Shown here piece after piece: positions 8,684 to 16,685 of a stretch of 16,685 nucleotides of DNA. This DNA is from Monoraphidium neglectum. Lineage: Eukaryota; Chlorophyta; Chlorophyceae; Sphaeropleales; Selenastraceae. The stretch is taken from assembly GCF_000611645.1 (NCBI RefSeq), contig NW_014013552.1, forward strand, positions 1 to 16,685, in the 5' to 3' direction. Position 1 is the stretch's first letter. The number at the start of each line of letters is the position of its first letter. The position numbers were made by a program, and so were the translations under genes. Below the pieces are notes generated by a model that saw only the letters and a program-made list of their open reading frames with translations, had not been told where the DNA came from and searched no databases.

Positions 8684-9840
8684 TTACGCCTTGGGCGCCG
8701 GGACGGTGCTGGCGGGAACCAGCTTGGCATCGCTGAGCTTGCCGGTGGCAGTCAGGGACCCCTGGATCGCCAGGCTGCCGCCACCCTTGACGCCGGAGCC
8801 AACATCCAGGTTCAGGGTCTGCGCTACAGACAGCTTGGGGCACGAGAACGTGACCGTCGCGCCGGTGGCGCCGAGGGTGCAACCAGTGCCGGCGATGAGC
8901 ATGGACTGGCCAGCAACTGTCGAGTTTGTGAGGGGGCGGAAGGACGAGTGAGTTGGGGTCTGCAAGAGCCAGCCATAGCCTGTGCGGCTGAGCAAAGCCA
9001 GCTTTGGTGGGTTCAACATGGTGAAAAAGCAGCGCATGCGAACTGCCGTGCAGGCCAGCACCGGCTGCTAACTGTCCATGGGAGTGACCCTGCGCGCACA
9101 AGCTTGCTGAACGTGGCGCGCGAGCCCCAAACCACTTGTGTCTCGCCCGCACAAAGGCGCTCACGGCTGTAGGGCTTGATGGGCACCACACTGTTGGTGG
9201 TGGTGACGGTGCCGGCAGTCGCAGTGACGGTGGGCGCGGCAACGCCGGCGGGGCCGACCGCGGAGAGGGTGGTGCCCTTGAGGCCCCCCACCAGCACGTT
9301 GGCCACGACAGTGGGCGGCGTGCCCATGGTCACGACTGCCTTGGTGTCAGCGAGGCTCACGCCGGGGGAGCCCTTGACGGTGGCGATGTAGGCCTTGGGC
9401 AGGGCCGCGGCCAGCGTGGCGGCGGTGGGGCAGGGCGCCGGGAAGACGATGGCGAACGACCCGCTAAAGGTGGTGGAGGAGGTGGGGCGGACCTTGGCCG
9501 CGATGGGGGTCGTGATGGAGCCGCCGACGAGGACCTGGGACGTGGGCGCCACGGTTGCGGGCAGGACGCAGACCTGGGAAGCGTGTGGGCGACGTGGGGG
9601 GTTGGTGCGTGAATTAGTTGGCCGGCCTGGGGTGACTGCGGGGTGTCGAGATCCGGGTGACACCAGCTGGCTCGAGGCCGATGCACCACGCGCCTGGCAA
9701 TCATAGCGCTAGCATTCATGCCACCTGGGGCCTCAGCCCACCTGGGCCTGCAGGAGGCCGCGCGCATGGGTGCCACTGGGTGCCAGCACCACCGCCGCCA
9801 GGGCGGCAAACAGCAGCATGGAGACGCGAGAGACCCTCAT
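8684..9840 (-). CDS. Small secreted orphan protein with N-terminal signal peptide
   Basis: Three exons, 9840-9742, 9573-9165 and 8916-8684, join in phase (0, then 1) and give 246 residues. The first exon is almost exactly a signal peptide: MRVSRVS, a hydrophobic core MLLFAALAAVVLA, then SGTHARG, with probable cleavage near residue 26. The mature part is rich in Thr, Val, Ala and Gly, with alternating hydrophobic residues suggesting beta structure. It has few Cys residues (VCVLP, APCPT, GTGCTL, FSCPKL) that could form two disulfides. The C-terminus ends KLVPASTVPAPKA. No catalytic motif or membrane anchor is seen. It is probably an extracellular or cell-wall protein, by inference from the leader only. 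An in-frame ATG at 10074 was passed over because starting there would bury the signal peptide. The intron 2 acceptor at 8918-8917 was chosen because it alone keeps the frame of the final exon. Confidence 0.7.
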
Positions 9841-10913
9841 AATTCCCTGAGGTCCTGAACACGACAAGCAGTCGAGGCGGGCGCGAGCGGGCGCTGTGTG
9901 TGGCTGGGTCGGCCGCTGATCTGGAGCACAACGCGGGTGACACGAAGCGGCAACGGATCCTCGTGTAAATAAATGTTTATGGAGACAAATCACCCGTGTA
10001 TCATGCCTTGTTGGGCTTTCGGCGGTCGCAAAGGGAGAGATGCCACCCTCCGCGAAGAAGCTGGGCCCTATCACTCTAGACGCTGAAATGATGACGCGCC
10101 GAAAGGGTCACATTATTCGTTACATGCTTCGGACCACCCCCTAGATAGCAACGCACCGGCCTGTTTTGGGCGCACAGCACTGGGCCAGCACAGCGGGCCA
10201 ACAGGGCGACGCCAGTCTGGTACCTTCACGCTGGCCCGGCAGGGATGTGTGATGTCGGTTTGCAGGTCTGACAAAAGCTCATCAGCCCTTCTGAACCAGG
10301 CAGTCTGCCGTGACACTGCGGATATGTGCACTCCGTGGCAAGCAGCACTCCGACGCTAGAAACCGCCACGCACCAGGGTACTGGAAAGCCGAGACACAGG
10401 CCCCGCTGCAAATGCTCACTGGCATCATCACCTGCTCCCTATCCGTGCCCACACCGTTCCATTCTTCGTGCTGCGCATTCGCGCCCGCTTCAAGTGCCAC
10501 CACCAACCTCGCACTGCTTCCCATTACGCCAGCCCCGGCTTGCCAGTGCAGCCACCGTTTGAATTTCGCTGTGTCGTGGAGTGAGGCTGTCGCCGCATTT
10601 CTGAAACTCATGGTCTTGATGTCTGGTAGCCTGAATTACCGTACTGTACTGCTGCACTGACATTGCTGCAGTTGCTGCGTGCCAAGTGGTCTGGCGTGAG
10701 GTCCGCAATCACAGGCCGCGCTTGATCACATGGCGGGGGCAGGAACGGCCATGCTGCCAAGCCGCGGATGATGCCCAACCATCAGAGACCATGCCGACGC
10801 TGAAAACCCAAGTATTATAAAGAGATACGCATTCAGCGGATGCTTTGTACTGTAGATCGACGCCGGCCTTGATTGAACGTCCACGTTGACATGCTAGCGG
10901 GCTGAAGAAGACA
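9841..10913. other. Divergent intergenic region with two promoters
   Basis: The region lies between the minus-strand secreted-protein gene (ATG at 9840) and the plus-strand channel gene (ATG at 10914). Open frames on both strands (for example 10310-10660 plus and 10282-10611 minus) have no recognisable motif and no supporting splice or TGTAA signals. An AT-rich patch at about 9965-9981 (CATAAACATTTATTTA on the minus strand) could be a TATA-like element for the secreted-protein gene. Confidence 0.5.
10813..10824 (+). promoter_or_regulatory. TATA box of the channel gene
   Basis: TATTATAAAGAG contains a good TATAAA (10816-10821) in otherwise GC-rich DNA. It lies 93 bases before the proposed ATG at 10914, so transcription starting about 30 bases downstream would leave a 5' UTR of roughly 65 bases. 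Confidence 0.5.
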
Positions 10914-13900
10914 ATGCTCAGAATGAAGAGCATGCAATGTGGTCGAGTAGCAGCACACGGCCCAGCTGTGCTCGCATGCAACCGGCCGTGCCTGCCGCTG
11001 CGCTGCCGCCGCAGCTGCACATTGCCTGCCGCCCCAACCTGCGCAGCCCTGGGCAACGGTAGCGCCAGCAGTATAGGCGGCAGCAATGGCAGCTTCAACG
11101 ATGCCCCAATTGGAGGCGCGAGCGCCAGTCCTGACGATGCAGGCGGTCGGCCGCCCGCGCTCGCCAGCCGCGATGGCCCCGCTCGCGGCGGCAAGCGCCT
11201 GCAGCAGCACGCGCGCCGCGAGCTCCTCAGCCGCGCGTGGTCGGTCGTCGCCGGCGGCGCAGCGGACGTCGCGCGCTTCCGCGGCGCGCGCTCCATCACG
11301 CCGCCCGCGCACGTCGCGGCCCGGGAGGCGCAGGTCGCAGCCGCGGGCGCCGGGGGCGGCGAGAAGCTTGCTGATGTCATCGGGCGACTGCTCTACAGAT
11401 ACTACCTCTGGTGAGGCCCACAAGCTGCCAACCCAGCGGCTTCTGATGGCGCCGAAAGTGCCCGGCGCCATGCGTTAAATTTGGGGCCTGTCATGCCCCG
11501 ACATGGCGGTGCATTGGGCGTGCTCCCAAGGTGCCCCGCCGCTCGCACTCGCGTGTCGCCTCCCTGGCACCTGCCGCGCAGGCGCCAGAACACGCTGAAC
11601 GATCTGCAGCTCATTGTCGGCCTCAGCACCTCTCTGCTGCTGCTGGGCTCATGGGCGCGTCACAAGCTGCTCGCAGCGCGCGTTGCGGCTGCCGCGGCGG
11701 CTACAGCCGTGGGCGGCGGCAGCGGCAGCGGCGAGGCGGCCGCGGGGTCTGGCGGGGGCCTGCCGGCGGCGGCGCTGGATTGGTGGCAGGACGCGTACAC
11801 TGTGATGCTAAATTCATTTGGGGAGAACTTTCCAGCCAGCGGTGGGCGCGCGGAGGGTGTGAGGGGGGGGAGTGTTTCGCACTTGAGAGGAGCTGTTGCG
11901 CCGAGGGGGCAGCGGGGTCTCATGTTGCGGCACGGTGCAAGCAGCGAGGCCGGAGCGAGCCGCCAGGCAATACACGCCCCTGGTCGCTGCAGGCATGCTC
12001 TTGTTTCGGCCTGTCTCGCCCTCAGCTCGTGCCGTGGCCCGCGCACTCAACCCACTTGACCCACACGCCTCACCGCCCCGAGTTGTCGGACCCACGAGGC
12101 GTCTCCCGGCCGTGCCGCCTCCCCTTCGGCAGACGCGGATCCCCTTGAGCAGCTGTTCAGTGTCATGGTGGCCGTCTTTGGCCTGGCGGCCTTCGCTCTG
12201 GTGCTGGCTCTGGTTGAGCAGGTGAGCACGTTTGCACGGCCAGGGGCGCCTGCCCAGCTGGAAACGTGGGCCTGGCGGCTGGATCCCGCGGGCGCGAGAT
12301 CGCCGGGCGCACATCAGCCGGCGAGGCGACTCAATCCATCACGGACGCCTGGCGGGCGCGGCGGGCTGGGAGGCCGCAGCGAGCCGCCGGCAGCTGGGCG
12401 CCCCTGAGTTGAGCTCGCGGCCTGCCTCCACTGCCTGGTCGACTGCCCGCGCCCCGCCCCTCCACAGGTTGTCCTCGAGGCAAATAACAGGAACGTCAAG
12501 AGGGGATCACGCGTCTACGAGACAGGACACGTGAGCACGCGCGGCGCCGCCCATCCCGCCTGCTGCTGCGCGGGCGCCACGCTGCAGCGCACGCCAGCCG
12601 CCGGCTGCCCCTGTGTGACGAGGTGGTGGTTTCAGGCAGCGCAGCAAGATAGCTTCTGCCTGCCAGTCTGACTGCACGACCGCTTCGCGCGGCCCCGGCG
12701 GCACTGGCGGCTCCGACCCCTGCGCGCAGTATCTTGTGCTGGGGTGGTGCAACAGCCAGCGGGACCTGGAGATGGTGATGAAGGTGGTGGAGCAGGTGGG
12801 GCCGCGAGGGGGAGGCGGGGGGGAGGGGAGGGGATGCCACCTGGGAAGCGGGCAAGAAGCCACACAGCAACCCTTGCTGGCCTGCTGCTTGGGGTGATTC
12901 TTTCGCTACAACGAGCCAACCTAAGACCACGAATACAGACTGTGTTGCAGGTTCAGCATTGAGAAAACAGGGGTGCTCCGCGGCTCCCATGGCTTGTGCG
13001 CGGGCTGCTGCTTTGGACCGGCCCTGCCCGGGCACAGCTCGCCGCATCATCATTGGCCGACCGGCCCAACGCCGCGCGCCTCCCTCGCGCCTGCGCCTGC
13101 GGGTGGCGCCTCAGGCTCTGCACTCCCCAAAACCTGCGTGATTTGCAAATCCCAATTGGTGTGTGATCTCTTGGTGCGGCGTGCGCCATCCATTTGCAGA
13201 TCTGCCTGGCGTACCGCCACGACGGCGGCACGGCGGTGGTCGTGATGACTCAGCGCGAGAAGCTGGAGATGGAGGACCTCTTCAGGTGATGAGTCGTCTG
13301 CAGTGCTCGTCGACAGCAGGCATGCGCGCTGCCATCGCAGACGGCGTTCCCAATACGGGCCGCACCCCGCCGCCATTGCATCAAAGCCGCGCCGCCTTGC
13401 GACGGCGGCGCTCATGCTTTGCTGCGGGACGGCAGCTTGCCATCATCCGCATTTCCTTTTCTGAGTCAAATGCTCCCACTCAAAATGCCCCGCAATGCTC
13501 ATGCTGCCGTCCGTGCTGCCGTTGCGCCCTGTATACCCCCTCAAATCAAAGGCGCTCAGTGCCGGAGCGCGCGCGCCACGGGACGCGCCTCGTATTCCGG
13601 CAGGGCAGCCCCCTGGTGCCCGCCGACCTGCGCCTGGTGGCCGCCAGCAGGGCGGGGGCCACCGTCATCATCAGCGACCAGTCGCGGTGGGTTATGCGCC
13701 CGCAGTCAAACCGCCGCGCGCATGGTCCTTGGGCAAGCGATGTCACACTCCCCCCCCCCTGCCCGCAGCCTTGAACGCGCATCACAGACTAATTATCCTG
13801 GGTTTTGCATGGTGGCTGTCCATGGTCGAGGGTTGCGGCCAAACAGTGCATTTTTCAAGGTGGGGCCAACTGGAAAGAGTACCGTAGAGATATTGACCCC

Positions 13901-16685
13901 TGGCATTTTATGAATCCTCAGGAGCCCCGCGGAGGCGGACGCCCAGGTGGTGCGGTGCGCCATCCTGCTGGACGAGCTGGACGGCTACGTGGGCCTGCGC
14001 CACGGCACGGCCATGGGCCAGTGAGCGGCGGCCTTTTGAAAGGGGGGCAAGGAGGGGGCCGGGCCGAGCGGGAAATTGGTCGATCGGGCGGCCTGTCATG
14101 CTGTCGGGCAGGTCTACGCGGTTGGGTGGAACGTTGACTGCTTCCGTACCTCTCAAAATCACTCATCCTCTCTGTCTGGGAAATCGCTGCCATTGTCATC
14201 CTCCCACGTGCCGCGTCCTGATCACCTTGGCCCGCAGTTCCACCTGAACGAGCTCACAATATGTCATACGAACACACACGTACATACAAACACACTTACA
14301 CACACTCATACGCTCCCACCCCTCCCTTGATCTCGCGCCGCAGCGTCGTGGCAGAGATCCAGACAAAGAACAGCCTGCCCCTGCTGCACTACAGCTGCAG
14401 CCCCCGCGTCGTAGCGCTGCCCACGGGGCAGCTCAACGCGCGCAGGGTGGGTGCGTCGTGCGGGCGCGCCGCCGCCGGCGTGCTGATCGACGGCCATTGC
14501 GGCGTCCCCTTCAAGAGCACGGGCATGACGGCTAGCCGCCTCCATGGGCTGGTCCGCGTCAACGCAACTGTTCATGCGACTGCTTGCTGTTTTGTTCGTA
14601 CCCCCTCACCACCACCCCGGCCTCCTACCCTATACTGCTGTGCAGCTCTCCAAGATGGTGAAGCGCCCCTTCATCTCCTGGGTGAGCATGCAGCCCACCC
14701 TCGCCACCCCCTCTGCATCTCACACCACCTTGCGAGCGCACCTGGCAGCGCCTTCGCCCAGGTCTCGCACACCGCCTCCGCCAGCACAGGTACATCCCCA
14801 CCACAGACCCCGCTCTCGCCGACCGCCGCCGCCCCTGCCGCGGCGAGCCTCAGCCACGCCCGTCCGCCTCAAAAGGACCCCTTTGCCTGGTCATACCCGG
14901 CCCGCAGGTCTCCCAGCGGATGTTCAACTTTGAAAACCAGAGCACCAACTACGTCCAGTCATTTCCATCCCTGGTCGGCTGCAGGTGGGTGCGGCGGCGG
15001 GCAGCGCTGCGCCCGCAGCTTGGCCCGGCCGGCTCCGCCTGCATCCCCCCGGCTGCGGCAGCCTGGGAGTCTCGGGTGCATGCGGGTGCCGCGGCGGCCT
15101 GTGCGTGCTGGCCGCAGCGGAAGGCCAGGGGTGCCTTCGAAGCCCTTCGATGCTACCCTCGAACATGCTGTGTGCCCCATGCGCCATCCAAGCCATGCTC
15201 CCACGGCCGTCCACCCACCCACGGGGCCTGCAGCCGGCCCCCTGCAGTAATCCACCACCGCTGCCCCCCTCCCCTGCAAAACCAAACCGCCGCGGTCCCC
15301 CAGGTTTGGTGAGCTGGCTTACCGCTTCCCGGACGGCTCGGTCTATGGCGTTGCGCAGATCGACAGGGGCGTGGTGGAGCTGAACCCTCCCATTGATTAC
15401 GTGGTGCGCTGCTGCACTGGCAGATTCCCCACGCCTTTGAGCCCAGGAGGCCGGTCAGGGGCCGGCTCTACGGCAGCTGGCTTCGGGCCTGATGCCGGGC
15501 CCGATATCAGGCCCGATGCCATGCGTGCAGGACGGCGAGCCTGTAAGGCCGCGCGAGCCCACGCGTGCTGGGCACTGGGCGACCAGGCAGCGGGCAGCCG
15601 GCCTGTGGGCGCCCTGGGCGCTGCAGCCCTGATCATAACAGCCGCTCACATTGTCGCGGGCGCCCACCGCTCCCCTTCACACCTCCTCGCACCCACGCCC
15701 CTCCTGGTGCGCCCATCCTCACCACCCCCCCCCCTCCCGACGCCTCCCCCATCTCCACACCACACTGACCCCTACAGATCAGGGAGGCGGACCAACTGGT
15801 CATCTGCCGCCCCACAAACGTGGCTGTCGACGAATACAAGCCCCTGCCCACCACCCTCTCCATACGCGAGCTCGAGGAGCTGGCCGGCCCCGCCAGCGGC
15901 GCGGCGCGGCGCCAGCAGCGCGGCGGGCTTGGCGGCGTGCTCGACGCCTGGCGGCTGCATCGGGATGGGCAGCACGGGCCCGGGGCGCCCGGCAGCGGCG
16001 GCGGCGACGTCGGTGGCGGCAGCGGCGGCAGCGGCAGCAGCGGCAGCTCGAGGGACGACGGGGCGGGGTTTGACCTGCGGGGCGACGGGCGCGGCGGCGC
16101 AGGCGGCCAGCAGGGCAGGGCGGAGACGCCGGCGCTGCTGTGGCCAACAATGCTGGATGGCTCGGGGCAGTCCCAAGACGCCGGCTTTGACAACGGCGGA
16201 GCTCACCCGCAGGCTCAACGCATCGGCGGCGCCTCGACGCTGGCCGGCTTCGGGCCCCTGGCGGTGCCCCCGGCGGCCGCGGCTGCGGGCGGCGGCGCGC
16301 CCGGCCAGCCGTCCGCGCTGCGGCGGGTGGCGCTAGATTCCCTTGACCTCCCACACCAAGATATGTACCCGCTGCCCTCGTTCCTGGGGAGCAACGGCGC
16401 GACGCCAGCGGCCGGCGCCGCAGGTGCTGGCGCTTTGCCCCAGTGGGCGGCGGCGGGCGGCCCCGGCGCGGCGGCGGCGGCGGCGGCGGGCTCGGACGGC
16501 AGCTTCGACGCGGGCGACGCGGCGGCCGGGGGCCGGGGTGCTGGGGCGGATGAGCGGGCGGGGCTGCTGGGGGGTTGGGGGCGGCGGCTGGTGCCGGCGG
16601 CGTTTGATGCTGGGGGCGCTGTGCGCAGCTCGGTGGCCTTCATCCCTACGGTGGGTGGGGTGGGGGGTGCTTTAGGGTTTAGGGG
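10914..16685 (+). CDS. POLLUX/CASTOR-like RCK ion channel, probably plastid envelope type (3' partial)
   Basis: Exons: 10914-11410, 11582-11841, 12133-12221, 12468-12530, 12730-12795, 13200-13285, 13552-13686, 13922-14020, 14344-14446, 14646-14681, 14908-14984, 15304-15403 and 15778 to at least 16650. All join in phase, giving 828 or more residues. Residues 1-45 resemble a plastid transit peptide (Arg/Ser/Ala-rich, no acidic residues at first). TM1 is near 174-195, a pore-loop-like WWQDAYTVMLNSFGENFPAS at 233-252 and TM2 at 260-280. The RCK/Castor_Poll_mid region follows: YLVLGW (304), VVVMTQRE, GTRLVFRQGSPLVPADL (364-380), ATVIISD, EADAQVVR, SFPSLVG and DQLVICRP. This order matches CASTOR/POLLUX; the SFPSLVG part is closest, from memory, to Arabidopsis PEC1/PEC2. 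Such channels conduct K+ or Ca2+ at the nuclear or plastid envelope. Exon 13 adds about 290 Gly/Ala-rich residues. No second RCK is seen before the edge. Only two membrane segments are evident, whereas four are usual. Confidence 0.8.
15483..15516. repeat. 11-bp inverted repeat in intron 12 of the channel gene
   Basis: TCGGGCCTGAT (15483-15493) pairs perfectly with ATCAGGCCCGA (15506-15516) around a 12-base loop that itself contains GGGCCC. The element lies wholly inside intron 15404-15777. In RNA it could form a stable hairpin. It has no coding role in the model. Confidence 0.75.
16461..16490 (+). repeat. GCG-rich tract encoding polyalanine
   Basis: A run of GCG units in exon 13 encodes an Ala stretch in the low-complexity C-terminal extension of the channel protein. 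The surrounding codons are also almost all Gly, Ala or Pro. Probably disordered and length-variable. Confidence 0.7.
16671..16685 (+). repeat. Two TTTAGGG telomere-type repeats at the right edge
   Basis: TTTAGGG at 16671-16677 is followed directly by TTTAGGG at 16678-16684 and one further G, which ends the window. TTTAGGG is the Arabidopsis-type telomere unit. The G-rich strand runs 5' to 3' towards the right end, as a right-hand chromosome end requires. A preceding GGGTGGGGTGGGGGG stretch is G-rich but not a perfect repeat. Two units alone could be an internal telomere-like motif, so the call rests on the position at the very edge. Confidence 0.55.

Noticed and set aside
8950..8961. Alternative acceptor CTCTTGCAG for the last exon of the secreted-protein gene
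   Set aside because: It is out of phase with the donor at 9164 and leads into a His/Arg-rich frame unlike the rest of the protein. The acceptor at 8918-8917 keeps the frame and composition.
9136..9612. Plus-strand open frame of 158 codons rich in Gly and Asp
   Set aside because: It is antisense to exon 2 of the secreted-protein gene. Its composition is what the complement of a Thr/Val/Ala-rich coding exon gives.
10282..10660. Open frames on both strands in the 9841-10913 intergenic region
   Set aside because: No motif, no phase-consistent splicing and no TGTAA were found. Their length is expected by chance at this base composition.
14228..14275. A CCCGCAG acceptor-like site followed by a short readable stretch, considered as an extra channel exon
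   Set aside because: In the required phase it meets a stop within three codons. Skipping it to 14344 gives a family-like sequence (GHVVAEIQ).
15633..16354. Long minus-strand open frames opposite exon 13 of the channel gene
   Set aside because: They are GC-rich shadows of the plus-strand frame, made of Pro/Arg/Ala low complexity. The plus frame continues a recognisable channel from exon 12 in phase.
1..16685. tRNA, rRNA, CRISPR array or transposase genes
   Set aside because: On reading both strands I saw no tRNA-like cloverleaf with conserved loops, no rRNA segment, no regularly spaced repeat array and no transposase or reverse-transcriptase motif.

Overview
The window looks like nuclear DNA from a GC-rich green alga (Chlorophyta). 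The genes are split by short introns of about 170 to 400 bases with GTGAG, GTGGG or GTGCG donors and CAG acceptors. The proteins carry Ala- and Gly-rich low-complexity stretches, and TGTAA, the usual chlorophyte polyadenylation signal, follows each complete gene. One protein belongs to the plastid/cyanobacterial Ycf45/SpoIIIAA-type ATPases, and another resembles the plant POLLUX/CASTOR channels and starts with a plastid-targeting-like leader. The right edge ends in two TTTAGGG units in telomere orientation. That is the land-plant and trebouxiophyte type, not the TTTTAGGG of Chlamydomonas reinhardtii. I cannot name the species.

Layout. Positions 1-640 are intergenic or 3'-UTR sequence, with two convergent TGTAA signals and perhaps the last codons of a plus-strand gene at the very edge. 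Positions 647-5765 (possibly to 6089), minus strand, hold a six-exon gene for a fusion protein. It has a tandemly duplicated unknown N-terminal domain, then a DEDDy 3'-5' exonuclease domain, a Gly-rich acidic linker, and a Ycf45/SpoIIIAA-like P-loop ATPase. Positions 6090-7176 are a divergent intergenic region. Positions 7177-7861 (plus) hold a small two-exon orphan gene. Positions 8684-9840 (minus) hold a three-exon gene for a small secreted orphan protein. Positions 9841-10913 are a second divergent intergenic region, with a TATA box before the next gene. From 10914 to the right edge (plus) there are at least 13 exons of a POLLUX/CASTOR-like, probably plastid-envelope, ion channel. This gene is cut by the window end at telomere-like repeats, before any second RCK domain is seen.

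The genes do not form an operon and share no obvious pathway. The two recognisable ones both point to plastid biology: a nucleic-acid enzyme and a cation channel. All exon models come from reading frames, splice-site phase and family similarity recalled from knowledge. No alignment or transcript data were available.
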